NCBI RefSeq assembly: GCF_001953175.1
Contig: NZ_CP018258.1
Span: 62,001-126,000, forward strand
Reading direction: 5' to 3'
Length of the DNA stretch: 64,000 bases
Origin: Dehalogenimonas formicexedens
GTDB taxonomy: Bacteria > Chloroflexota > Dehalococcoidia > Dehalococcoidales > Dehalococcoidaceae
Shown here: positions 1 to 8,200 of the stretch, one piece after another
Layout of the letters: each line of letters starts with the position of its first letter
How positions within the stretch are numbered: position 1 is the first letter of the stretch
Notes under the pieces: model-generated
What the model saw: only the letters and a program-made list of their open reading frames with translations
What the model was told of the DNA's origin: nothing
Databases searched by the model: none
Made by a program: the position numbers and the translations under genes

Positions 1-104
1 ACAATTCAGACATCAGAAGCAGATTTTACCAGAATCCTAACAGAATTGTTTTCGACAGATTTTCCCGATACCAAATTCGCTCACCCGGAACCGGCGATTG
101 AGGA

Positions 105-1406
105 TTATCCCGTCGCGCCGCTTTCATTCACGGGTGGCCCGTCGGATTTTTCGTCAGCTTTAGTGGAATGGGCGAAATTGGAAAACAGGCGACTGTAAAT
201 TCTGGAAAAGGCAGGATCGTGGATCAAGAAAATCATGATGGATGTCAGGAGAATGCTGAAAAGTACCACCGCGAAGACGACGCTTTGGATCAAATCCCCC
301 TCCGCTATGCCGCGTTCGAGAGGTATTGAGGCCAAAGCCGCCGCCGCCAAACCCTTGGGCACCATCACCGACATTATCGAAGCATCCTCGGCCCGGGTGG
401 CTTTCGAGATTGTCAGGCGAACAATCGGGATGCGCAAGAAAAAGACCACCAGTGTAATGGCCAGCCCGATCAACATCCAATGAGTGTTGGTAATCTGGAT
501 CGAGATTCCCACGTACACGAAGAAGAACGTCTTGAGCATAAAGGCTATTTCCGAGAAGAACTTCTCCTCTGTAATGTCCAGACATGCGGGCTGCAGCGGG
601 CGTCCGAAAAAAGTCACCCCCTTAACGAAATGCTTCAAGGTCTCGATGTTGCCCATGGTAATGCCAAAGGCGAGAGCCGAGATAAAACCCGGCAGACCCA
701 TCAGCTCGGTGAGCCCGAAAACGCCAAAAACGAAGGCAAAAGTGGCCAATACCGAGTCGCGGAACGCCCGCATCCTTTCAAGAAACTGAGACCAGACCAG
801 CGCGGCGACACCGCCGATAACCGCGGATAACAAAAAAGAAATAATAATCTGGAAAATCTTGACTGCCACATTTGGGGCAGATCCCTGGTACACATCCAAA
901 AAAGCCAGGGCAGCCGCGATACAGAGGACATCCGCCAGGGCTGACTCCAACAACAGGACGGTAGCTGATTCGTTGCGCATGTTGAGCCTGCTGAGCATGG
1001 GAACTACGATAGCCGGGGAACTGCCGCCGACCACGGCGCCGATCATCAGAGCAAGGGATTTCGACAGGTCAGTCGTTGTCAAAATGATCAGGGCGGTTAC
1101 GATGGTGGTGACCACGAAGGTCACAAACGAAAGCAAGGCTCCCCGGGTGGCGGCTTTTTGCAGGGTAGTGAAACTGATGCCGAGGCCGCTGTGAAACAGG
1201 ATAACGATCAAGGTTAGAGTCATGAAGACGACCCCGACCTGCCCGATATCCTGAGGGGTTATGATCCCGAAAAGCGGGCCAAGGCACAGGCCAACCAGAA
1301 TGAGCCATAACACATCCGGAATCTTGGTGCGATTGAAAACCGCGGCGAAAATGTGCGCCAGAAAGTAGAGGGCGCCAAAGAATAAAACAAGAAGGGCAAG
1401 TCCCAA
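105..1406 (-). CDS. Cation:proton antiporter (Na+/H+ exchanger family)
   Basis: Integral membrane protein of 433 residues that is almost entirely hydrophobic, with about 12 predicted membrane segments. Gly/Pro-rich helix breaks (LCLGPLFG near residue 41; VGGSSPAIVVP near 127) and an ESALAD motif (Glu154, Asp159) match the ion-binding region of CPA-type monovalent cation/proton antiporters. The family exchanges Na+ or K+ for H+ across the cytoplasmic membrane. There is no C-terminal RCK/TrkA domain; the protein ends in a short charged tail. It lies downstream of ruvX on the same strand with a gap of about 100 bases, so it may be read from the alaS-ruvX side. Substrate ion is not decidable from sequence. 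Confidence 0.85.
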   Translation of the reverse strand: MGLALLVLFFGALYFLAHIFAAVFNRTKIPDVLWLILVGLCLGPLFGIITPQDIGQVGVVFMTLTLIVILFHSGLGISFTTLQKAATRGALLSFVTFVVTTIVTALIILTTTDLSKSLALMIGAVVGGSSPAIVVPMLSRLNMRNESATVLLLESALADVLCIAAALAFLDVYQGSAPNVAVKIFQIIISFLLSAVIGGVAALVWSQFLERMRAFRDSVLATFAFVFGVFGLTELMGLPGFISALAFGITMGNIETLKHFVKGVTFFGRPLQPACLDITEEKFFSEIAFMLKTFFFVYVGISIQITNTHWMLIGLAITLVVFFLRIPIVRLTISKATRAEDASIMSVMVPKGLAAAALASIPLERGIAEGDLIQSVVFAVVLFSILLTSIMIFLIHDPAFSRIYSRLFSNFAHSTKADEKSDGPPVNESGATG

Positions 1407-1512
1407 ATGACTCTCCTAGAGGGCGGTATTGCCGTCAATCGAGGATACTATAGCCGGACCGCCGATTCAAGACCTGAACCGGTCAAACACAAATAAATTC
1501 CGTCCGTTGCGC

Positions 1513-1950
1513 TTAGGAAAAGCCGCCGGCAGGCCTGTTTTGGTCTAAAAAATCCTGCAGGATGACGGCCGCGGCGACGGCGTCATCGCGCTGCTTGAAA
1601 AATGCCTTTTTCTTTTTCCGGTTTGTTTTCATGATTTCCTGGGCGTCGGCGGTGGAGAAACGCTCGTCCTGGAACAGTACCGGGACATCTGTCAGGGAAG
1701 CGACCTGGGAGGCAAAATGCTGAACATGCTCCGCCTGGTTGCCGATATGACCGCTCATCAGCCTGGGCAGACCGATCACAACCTTGCCGGCCTGGTATTC
1801 GTTGACCAGTTTGATCACCGTTTCGGAGTCCGAAAAATCGTCTCGCCGTTCAAGCACCACCAGCGGACGGGCGATAATGCCCATGGGGTCGGAAAGGGCC
1901 ACCCCTAGCCACTTATCGCCGACATCAAGACCGATAATGCGTTCAAGCAT
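1513..1950 (-). CDS. ruvX: RuvX/YqgF family putative pre-16S rRNA nuclease
   Basis: 145 residues, the normal size for RuvX/YqgF, an RNase H-fold nuclease implicated in 16S rRNA 5' maturation and once proposed as a Holliday-junction resolvase. The acidic residues expected for the active site are present: Asp9 in GLDVG, Glu96 in QDERFS, and Asp122/Asp123 in the RDDAVAA helix. The GLPRLMSG stretch near residue 60 is the other family signature. It lies downstream of alaS in the same direction, a common bacterial pairing. No Shine-Dalgarno is visible before the ATG. The sequence just upstream is an AT-rich CCAATA-type repeat with a TAATAT hexamer 9 bases before the start, so leaderless initiation is possible. 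Confidence 0.93.
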   Translation of the reverse strand: MLERIIGLDVGDKWLGVALSDPMGIIARPLVVLERRDDFSDSETVIKLVNEYQAGKVVIGLPRLMSGHIGNQAEHVQHFASQVASLTDVPVLFQDERFSTADAQEIMKTNRKKKKAFFKQRDDAVAAAVILQDFLDQNRPAGGFS

Positions 1951-1958
1951 GGACGGAG

Positions 1959-2002
1959 AATATTACCAATACCCAATACTACCATAATACAAATTTCAAA
2001 TC
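1959..2002. repeat. AT-rich CCAATA-type dispersed repeat, copy 1
   Basis: Low-complexity run of TACCAATA / CCCAATA words in the alaS-ruvX gap. Related runs lie at 6404-6462, 17082-17210 and 42623-42661, each upstream of a minus-strand gene start. Confidence 0.6.
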
Positions 2003-2100
2003 GCCCCGCACCGGGCACGGCATGACGTGCCCCTTCAAGAAAATGGGTGCCCCCTATACTTCAATTCCTTTCCCGCCAGGGTAGAGGGAAATGGGAAGAA

Positions 2101-4677
2101 TTATTTGATGAATTGGTTGACTGCGTCCAAGGCGGCCGGGAGCTTGGAAACGTCACGACCGCCGCCCTGGGCAAGATTCGGCCTGCCGCCGCCGCCGCCA
2201 CCGGCGATCTCGGACATCTTCTTGATGATATTTCCAGCGTGATAACCCATCGAAACCAGTTCGGGAGCCACCACGCAAAGAAAAACAGGCTTATCGGCGT
2301 GGCTCGAACCCAGTACAATCAAAGCAGGCGCCAGGCGGTCGCGAAGAATATCGGCCATATCGCGCAGGGTCTCCAGGCTGGCTTCACCGACTGAAGCGAT
2401 CAGGAGTTTGCCGCCGTTGATATCCCTGGCTGAGGAAAGCAGAGACAAGGCCTCTTTCCTGGAGATCTCTTTTTCGAAAGCGATCAACTGGTTTCGACCG
2501 TCTTCGATCTCGTTTTGAAGTTTTTGGATATTTTCATTCAGCAGTTTTATCTGGTGGCGCACGAAGGCTTCAGCGCCGCGGCCGGTGACGGCTTCAACGC
2601 GCCTGAGACCGGCGCCAACCGAAGATTCCGACGTCACTTTGAAGAAACCAATCTCGCCGGTAGATTTGATGTGGGTGCCGCCGCAGAGTTCGGCGGACAC
2701 CTGCTTGTCGGCGCCGATGGACAGGACCCTCACCGTGTCTCCGTATTTTTCACCGAAGAGAGCGGTGACGCCGGTTTTCAAGGCCTGCTGGTAGCCGGTC
2801 TCAACGGCGGCAACCGGATGATTTTCACGAATGTGGTCGTTGATGATGTCCTCGACGCGGGCTAGCTCCTCCGCGGAAACAGCCTTCAAGTGCGAGAAGT
2901 CGAAGCGCAGCCTGTCAGGGTCCACTACAGAGCCCCGCTGCTGAACGTGCTGACCCAAAACCTCCCGCAGGGCGGCCTGGAGGAGGTGGGTCGCCGTATG
3001 GTTGCGGGCGATATCGTAACGCCGCGCCACATCGACTTTGGCAAGCGCGTCGTCGCCGATCTCGATCTGTCCCCGGCTCAAATAACCCTGGTGCAATACC
3101 ACACCGGGTGAGAGAGCGACGGTATTGGTGACGATGAATGAACTTTCGCCCGAAGTGATCTCGCCGGTATCGCCGACCTGGCCGCCCATTTCCGCGTAAA
3201 AGGCGGTCTTATCCAGGATCAAACCGCCTTCCTCGCCTTCACGGATGACATCGGCGTTAGAATTGTTTATCAGTATCCCGTCGACGGTAGCGTACTGCGA
3301 CAGGGTATCGTAACCGGTAAAGCAGGTGGGGTTGAAGGTGTGACGGGCGTGGGCATCCTTATGCAGTTCGAACCTGTGAGAAGCGCGGGCTTTTTCCTTC
3401 TGCAGAGCCATTTCATGGTTGAAACCCTCGGTATCGACTTCGAAACCGGCGCCGGAGGCGATTTCGGAGGTCAGGTCGAGAGGGAAACCGTAGGTGTCGT
3501 ATAGCTTGAAAGCCTGTTCGCCGGTGATCTTGCGCCTGAGCTGAGCTTCTTCCGAAGCCATCATCTCTTCAAGAAGGCGCATGCCGGTAAACAGGGTCTC
3601 GGCGAAACGCGACTCTTCCCGGGCGACAAGCTCAGTGATAAAGTTGCGGCGGGCCGACAGCTCGGGGTAGACCGGGCTCATGCGCTCGATCACCGTTTCG
3701 ATCAACGGCACCATGAAAGGTTTATCCAAGCCCAAATTGCGACCGAACAAGGCCGTCCTCCGGAGTAATCGCCGCAGAACGTACCCACGGCCTTCATTGG
3801 ACGGGATGACGCCGTCGGCGATCAGGAAAGAGATGCTGCGGGAATGCTCCGCCACGATGCGCATGGCGCGGTCGATCTCCGGGCTGGAACCGTATTTCTT
3901 GCCCGAAACCATTGCCACTTTATCAAGGAGATAATCGAACCGGTCGGTCTGATAGACGCTGGATTTATTTTGCATAATTGTAGTCAGCCGTTCCAGCCCC
4001 ATCCCGGTGTCGATACTCGGATTCTTCAGGGGGATCCTGGCTCCAGCCTTGTCCTGGTCGAATTGGACGAATACCAGATTCCAGATCTCGCAGAACCGGC
4101 CGCATTTGCAGGCGGGACCGCAATCCGGCTGGCGGCAGCCGACGCTTTCGCCGAAGTCGTAGTGAATCTCGGAACAGGGGCCGCAAGGGCCGGAATCCCC
4201 GGCCGGACCCCAGAAATTGTCTTTCTCCCCGAGTCGAACGATCCTGTTGTCCGGGACGCCCTTGGCCTGCCAGAACCTGACCGCCTCATCGTCGTCGAGA
4301 TAAACGGTCGTCCACAGGCGGTCGGCGGGAATTTTCAGGCGTTGGGTCACGAACTCCCAGGCAAAGTCGATGGCTTCCTTTTTAAAGTAGTCTCCGATCG
4401 AGAAATTACCCAGCATCTCAAAAAAGGTCAGGTGGGACGCATCGCCGACGGAATCGATATCGGTGGTGCGGAAGCACTTCTGGCAGGTGGTCAGGCGGGG
4501 CGCCGGCGGCTTTTCCTTGCCCAAAAAGTAAGGTTTGAACTGGACCATGCCGGCCGTGGTCAGCAGCAATGTCGGGTCGCCGTGGGGAATGAGCGATGAA
4601 GACGGCAGTATCTTGTGGGTTTTTTCGGCGAAGTATTCGAGGAAAAGGGCGCGAAGCTGGTCACCGGTAAAAGGCAT
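2101..4677 (-). CDS. alaS: Alanyl-tRNA synthetase
   Basis: 858 residues, a full-length class II synthetase that charges tRNA-Ala in the cytoplasm. The N-terminal catalytic domain opens with the typical LRALFLEYF...HKILPSSSLIP class II block. The editing domain has the HTATH zinc/catalytic motif near residue 560 and the CGGTH motif near residue 664. A Gly-rich stretch (AGGGGGGRPNLAQGGG) closes the C-terminal DHHA1 domain, as in other bacterial AlaRS. A cysteine cluster near residues 180-195 (CRQPDCGPACKCGRFC) fits the extra zinc motif found in many AlaRS. The promoter at 4712-4740 drives it. It is divergent from the orphan rdhB and followed by ruvX. Confidence 0.98.
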   Translation of the reverse strand: MPFTGDQLRALFLEYFAEKTHKILPSSSLIPHGDPTLLLTTAGMVQFKPYFLGKEKPPAPRLTTCQKCFRTTDIDSVGDASHLTFFEMLGNFSIGDYFKKEAIDFAWEFVTQRLKIPADRLWTTVYLDDDEAVRFWQAKGVPDNRIVRLGEKDNFWGPAGDSGPCGPCSEIHYDFGESVGCRQPDCGPACKCGRFCEIWNLVFVQFDQDKAGARIPLKNPSIDTGMGLERLTTIMQNKSSVYQTDRFDYLLDKVAMVSGKKYGSSPEIDRAMRIVAEHSRSISFLIADGVIPSNEGRGYVLRRLLRRTALFGRNLGLDKPFMVPLIETVIERMSPVYPELSARRNFITELVAREESRFAETLFTGMRLLEEMMASEEAQLRRKITGEQAFKLYDTYGFPLDLTSEIASGAGFEVDTEGFNHEMALQKEKARASHRFELHKDAHARHTFNPTCFTGYDTLSQYATVDGILINNSNADVIREGEEGGLILDKTAFYAEMGGQVGDTGEITSGESSFIVTNTVALSPGVVLHQGYLSRGQIEIGDDALAKVDVARRYDIARNHTATHLLQAALREVLGQHVQQRGSVVDPDRLRFDFSHLKAVSAEELARVEDIINDHIRENHPVAAVETGYQQALKTGVTALFGEKYGDTVRVLSIGADKQVSAELCGGTHIKSTGEIGFFKVTSESSVGAGLRRVEAVTGRGAEAFVRHQIKLLNENIQKLQNEIEDGRNQLIAFEKEISRKEALSLLSSARDINGGKLLIASVGEASLETLRDMADILRDRLAPALIVLGSSHADKPVFLCVVAPELVSMGYHAGNIIKKMSEIAGGGGGGRPNLAQGGGRDVSKLPAALDAVNQFIK

Positions 4678-4711
4678 AGAATCAGCACCTATCGAAATCG
4701 TTTGGATTTAG

Positions 4712-4740
4712 ATTGTAGGCGAGGGGTATGGGGATGTCAA
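4712..4740 (-). promoter_or_regulatory. Sigma-70-type promoter of alaS
   Basis: On the minus strand TTGACA (4740-4735), a 17-base spacer and TACAAT (4717-4712) lie about 35 bases before the alaS ATG. The match to the housekeeping consensus is 11 of 12. Confidence 0.8.
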
Positions 4741-4942
4741 CCAAACGCAGGTTTATCCCGCGTCGGGGTGAACCTTGGGAAACGGATTATCCGCCGGTGC
4801 GGGAAGTGAAGGCATTAACCCCGTGCCCCTGGTTCAGGGTGATTAAAAATGTGGTTGAGGTTAAGACTTGTTTTGGAAAAATAAATGACGCAATTGAAGC
4901 CGATATTTTCAAATTACGTTCAAAACACTGATCTCTGGGGTA

Positions 4943-4971
4943 TTGACAAGGTACGGGAACGGGCTTATAAT
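4943..4971 (+). promoter_or_regulatory. Consensus sigma-70 promoter of orphan rdhB
   Basis: TTGACA (4943-4948), exactly 17 bases, TATAAT (4966-4971): a 12 of 12 match with ideal spacing. Transcription should start near 4978, leaving a leader of about 45 bases. AAGGGAGGT (5005-5013) gives a strong ribosome site before the ATG at 5023. The rest of the alaS-rdhB gap (4741-4942) holds nothing recognisable. Confidence 0.9.
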
Positions 4972-5022
4972 AAGCGAAAAGTTAGGGAATAATTAGGAAA
5001 TAATAAGGGAGGTACTCAGTCT

Positions 5023-5295
5023 ATGTGGTTGGTAATCGGTCTCGTCCTCGGCGCGCTCCTGATCTGGCTCGTCTCCTTCATGAAGAGCAAGGGCATGGCT
5101 TTCCGCTGGTATGAATGGATCATCGGCATCATCGGTCTGGGCCTGCTGCTCTTTACTATCCAAAACTACTTCGGTTCCCAGGCTGAACTCGAACCCAAGG
5201 CTGCCAACATGTTCCTGCTGGTAACCGGTCTGCCGGCCGTGATCTTCCTGGCCATCGCCTGGCAGTTGGTCATCCGCCACAAATCGACCACCTAA
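5023..5295 (+). CDS. rdhB: RdhB-type reductive dehalogenase membrane anchor, orphan
   Basis: 90 residues with three hydrophobic segments (about 2-20, 29-48 and 58-80). A WYEW motif precedes the second helix, a Glu-containing loop (AELEPKAA) follows it, and the third segment is GLPAVIFLAIAWQLV. Length, three-helix layout and the W-EW motif are those of RdhB proteins, which are thought to anchor the RdhA reductive dehalogenase on the outer face of the membrane. An rdhA gene is normally adjacent and upstream. Here the neighbours are alaS and holA and no rdhA occurs in the window. The gene has its own consensus promoter, strong ribosome site and intrinsic terminator, so it is built as an independent, probably well-expressed unit. 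An unrelated three-helix protein is the alternative. Confidence 0.75.
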   Translation: MWLVIGLVLGALLIWLVSFMKSKGMAFRWYEWIIGIIGLGLLLFTIQNYFGSQAELEPKAANMFLLVTGLPAVIFLAIAWQLVIRHKSTT

Positions 5296-5321
5296 TCTCA
5301 AACAACTTAATATCGCAATCA

Positions 5322-5353
5322 AGGGGGAGTCGCAAGACTCCCCCTCTTGTTTT
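5322..5353 (+). terminator. Intrinsic terminator of rdhB
   Basis: Ten-base-pair stem AGGGGGAGTC / GACTCCCCCT with a GCAA loop (5322-5345), followed by CTTGTTTTG. It lies 27 bases after the rdhB stop. Confidence 0.85.
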
Positions 5354-5400
5354 GTCGGATTCCGCAAATACCAAAACCTGGCGGATTCAGCCGCTCCTTA

Positions 5401-6405
5401 TTACGCGGACAAAGGCTCGAGCGGGGCGCCGCTGGCGAGTTCAGCAACCAACAGATCCAGGGCGAGGTCCTCATCCATCCGTCCGGTTTTGGCTGCCAGG
5501 TCGGTATCAAGCAAACGCCGATAGACATCCTTCAAACGGCCCAGGGAGAAACGCGCCGCCTGGTCCTGGGTTTTTTTCCACAGAAAATCAGCTATGAGTC
5601 CAAGCTTCCTTCGAATTTCGAGCTCCTTGCCGCCGCGACTCTTCAAATCCTTGTACTGGATGACCAGTCGCAATTGACGGGACAGCATTGCCAGGACGTA
5701 GCCAGCCGAAAGTCCATTGATCTTGAGATTTTCGAGGGTCTCCGTAGCGGTTTTCAACCGGGTTTCGAAAATAGCGTCCACCAGGCTGAAGATATTCGCT
5801 TCACCGGTGTAGCCGACCAGTGTTTTAACGTCATGGTCGGTAATCTGGCGGCCGGCGGCGAACAACACCAGCTTTTCGATCTCGCCGGCGACGGCCCATA
5901 AGTCGGCGCCGACGTATTGAACCAGGAGGTTTATCGCCATCGGGGTGATGGCACCCCCGGCGTTCATCACCCGGCGCCCGATCCATTCTTTAAGTTTTGG
6001 TTTGTCGAGCGTCGGGAATTCGTGAAGCTCGACTTTATCTACGAGATACTTGAACAGCGGGTTATTGCGCGAAAGCTCGGTTTCAATCAGGATGATGGCG
6101 GTGGACGGCGGCGAATTGGTTATGGCGCTGGCGAAAACTTCCGGATCGTCGATCTTCGAGGCTTTTTTCAGGGTCCCGTCGCCCGTGGAGAAACGGGCCA
6201 ACAAGCCGGTAACTATGACAAGCCGGCACGGGGTGAGGAAAGGCAGGGCATCGACGGTGAGCTTGAATTCTCCAGGTTTAAGCCTGGCCCCCTCGAAAAT
6301 ACTGGTGGCGGTAGCCAGGACGGACGCGTCGCCGAGCGACGCCTTGATCGAGGCGAGCTTGAGCTTTAGAGAAAAATCGTCTGGGCCGGCAAGGAGATAC
6401 CGCAA
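5401..6405 (-). CDS. holA: DNA polymerase III subunit delta
   Basis: 334 residues, the usual size of HolA, the clamp-loader subunit that opens the beta sliding clamp. The N-terminal AAA+-like fold opens with YLLAGPDDFSLKLKL and contains the CRLVIVTGL strand. The helical C-terminal part has the family's LSRQLRLVIQYKDL segment near residue 230 and a final KTGRMDEDLALDLLVAELA helix. It starts with TTG directly against an AT-rich repeat and has no Shine-Dalgarno. It lies downstream of the potassium genes on the same strand. Confidence 0.9.
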   Translation of the reverse strand: MRYLLAGPDDFSLKLKLASIKASLGDASVLATATSIFEGARLKPGEFKLTVDALPFLTPCRLVIVTGLLARFSTGDGTLKKASKIDDPEVFASAITNSPPSTAIILIETELSRNNPLFKYLVDKVELHEFPTLDKPKLKEWIGRRVMNAGGAITPMAINLLVQYVGADLWAVAGEIEKLVLFAAGRQITDHDVKTLVGYTGEANIFSLVDAIFETRLKTATETLENLKINGLSAGYVLAMLSRQLRLVIQYKDLKSRGGKELEIRRKLGLIADFLWKKTQDQAARFSLGRLKDVYRRLLDTDLAAKTGRMDEDLALDLLVAELASGAPLEPLSA

Positions 6406-6462
6406 TCAAATACTACCAATAATACCAATTTCCAATAATACCAATAATCCAATAACCGTCCG
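6404..6462. repeat. AT-rich CCAATA-type dispersed repeat, copy 2
   Basis: About 55 bases of TACCAATAA / TTTCCAATAA words that abut the holA TTG start. Read toward holA they contain several TATTAT/TAGTAT hexamers that could act as -10 boxes. Confidence 0.65.
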
Positions 6463-6543
6463 ACCTTGCAGGTATCGAAGGACCTGCTCCAGGCTGACTG
6501 ACCGCGCGACCCGAGACGCCGGACGCGCGACAAGCCGGGGCGC

Positions 6544-7212
6544 CTACTTACCGGAGAATAGCTTGCGCAGTTCTTCCTCGGCGTCGGTCGGCGCCACGGC
6601 GATGACCTGATCGCCTGGTTTGAAGACGGTGTCGCCCCTGGGGACGAAGGGTTTTTCCCCGTTCCGGATGACCAGACCCAGTACCGCTTTATTGGGCAGC
6701 TGCAAATCGTTAAGCGATTTATCAATGGCTGCGGAGCCGGACGCAGCGCGGATTTCCAGTATTTCCATCTCCCTGTTATCCCCAGTGAGACAGAAAAGGT
6801 GTGTCAGCGGGTGAGAAGGCACCTCGTGCTCAATGCGCTCCAGGATGATATTGGTTGAGTTGACGGTGACATCAACGCCAAGTTGTTTGAAGATCTGTTC
6901 GTTCCTGGGCACGCGGACCCGGGCGATGGTACGGGGCACATTGAACCGGTACTTGGCAACCTGACAGGCGACCAGATTGTCCTCATCCTCGCCGGTGGTG
7001 GCGATCAGAAGGTCAGCCCTGCCGGTGCCGGCTTCCGCCTGGATGGCCGTCTCACAGGCGTCACCGCGAAGGCAAATGCTGCCCAGTTCCTTGTTGATCT
7101 TCTCGCACACCTCGGCGTTTTTATCGATAAGGAGTGTCTCATGTCCCTCGCTGAGAAGCGCTTTGGTCAGTGAATAACCTAAACGACCGCCGCCGACGAC
7201 AATTATGTACAT
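6544..7212 (-). CDS. TrkA family potassium-uptake regulatory protein (RCK_N plus RCK_C)
   Basis: 222 residues. The N-terminal Rossmann RCK domain opens with IIVVGGGRLGYSLTKALL, a GxGxxG nucleotide-binding loop, with the acidic residue of the second strand in LLIDKN. An RCK_C domain (about 140-220) ends in the typical GDQVIAVAP strand. Such proteins gate TrkH/KtrB potassium channels in response to NAD(H) or ATP/ADP. Its ATG directly follows the TAA of the upstream RCK_N-only protein, so the two are translationally linked and probably work as a pair. Confidence 0.9.
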   Translation of the reverse strand: MYIIVVGGGRLGYSLTKALLSEGHETLLIDKNAEVCEKINKELGSICLRGDACETAIQAEAGTGRADLLIATTGEDEDNLVACQVAKYRFNVPRTIARVRVPRNEQIFKQLGVDVTVNSTNIILERIEHEVPSHPLTHLFCLTGDNREMEILEIRAASGSAAIDKSLNDLQLPNKAVLGLVIRNGEKPFVPRGDTVFKPGDQVIAVAPTDAEEELRKLFSGK

Positions 7213-7611
7213 TTAGCTCTCCAGCTTCTCTTTGAGCATTTCGGCGAGGACGATGGTGGGGCTGATGGCTTCCAGGCCGAGGACAGAATAAAGATCACGG
7301 CGCATCGGGTCGTAAATGCGGCAGACGACTTTTTTAACGTTGAAAATCTTCTGAGCGATCTGAGCGGCCATGACGTTGCGATTGTCTTCCTGGGTTACGG
7401 CGACAAAGGCGTCGGCCTCTTCGATCCCGGCCCGGCGCAGCACATCTTCATCCAGTCCGTCCCCGAGGAGCGCCTCACCCTTAAAATCGGGCGGTAAACG
7501 GCGGAAACTGTAGGCATCGGTATCCAGAGCGGTGACGCTGTGGCCTTCCTGGTCGAGAAGAGCAGCCATTTGAGCGCCAACCCGTCCGCATCCCATAATA
7601 ATCACTTTCAT
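7213..7611 (-). CDS. TrkA-N (RCK_N) domain protein
   Basis: 132 residues consisting only of an RCK_N nucleotide-binding domain (VIIMGCGRVGAQMAALL, then TALDTD). The RCK_C half present in its neighbour is absent. A good AAGGAG site precedes the ATG, and its stop abuts the next start. With the following gene it looks like a split version of the fused double-RCK TrkA encoded at 9666-11030. A regulatory role on the TrkH pore is inferred from context. Confidence 0.88.
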   Translation of the reverse strand: MKVIIMGCGRVGAQMAALLDQEGHSVTALDTDAYSFRRLPPDFKGEALLGDGLDEDVLRRAGIEEADAFVAVTQEDNRNVMAAQIAQKIFNVKKVVCRIYDPMRRDLYSVLGLEAISPTIVLAEMLKEKLES

Positions 7612-7623
7612 CGCCGTGACTCC

Positions 7624-8058
7624 TTACAACGATGCCGGGCGGTGGTTCAGAATTACGCGGCACGGGGCATGCTGCAGGATGTAAGGTACCACATCTCCCA
7701 GGCTGAACTCACCGAAACGCGTTTTGTACGCCGAGCCGATGACGATGGCATCGGCCTTCTGTTCCACAGCCTCATCAACGATGGCGGGGGCGACCAACCG
7801 GGCTTGCAGCAGGTTGGTCTCTATGGGATAACCGAATTTTTTGGCAAGGTTTTCAAACCTCGCCAGAATTGCCTCGGATTTGGCGATCTCAGATTCGACC
7901 TCGGCGTCCAGCGGCAGGGACCGGTCGATCGAGATGATATTGGTGACGATGACCTTGACATCGCCGGATAGCCGTGCCAATTGACAGGCCATCTCCAGAG
8001 CGTCCTCGTCCTCAGGCCGTCCGGCAACCGGGACAAGTATGGTGTGGAATTTATTCAT
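7624..8058 (-). CDS. Universal stress protein (UspA family)
   Basis: 144 residues with the UspA layout. The N-terminal strand ILVPVAGRPEDEDAL is followed by a C-terminal nucleotide-loop-like region around ADAIVIGSAYKTRFGEFSLGDVVPYIL, where family members carry G-2x-G-9x-G(S/T). The loop is only partly conserved, so ATP binding is uncertain. It lies inside the potassium-uptake block; USPs are often found with K+ transporters and antiporters. Confidence 0.85.
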   Translation of the reverse strand: MNKFHTILVPVAGRPEDEDALEMACQLARLSGDVKVIVTNIISIDRSLPLDAEVESEIAKSEAILARFENLAKKFGYPIETNLLQARLVAPAIVDEAVEQKADAIVIGSAYKTRFGEFSLGDVVPYILQHAPCRVILNHRPASL

Positions 8059-8200
8059 AATTCGCCGAAGCGGATGCGCACATGTATCAGGCTATTATAA
8101 ACGGAGGGACACCCCTTGGCAATAGTTGGGCATATTTTTGAATTCATGATTCCGACCAGGGCGCCTTGTACCGGCTGTAAGACCAAACAACCGGTGTTGA

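Noticed and set aside
3844-4599. 251-codon plus-strand frame opposite alaS
   Set aside because: Alternate-strand shadow of alaS with no domain, ribosome site or start context.
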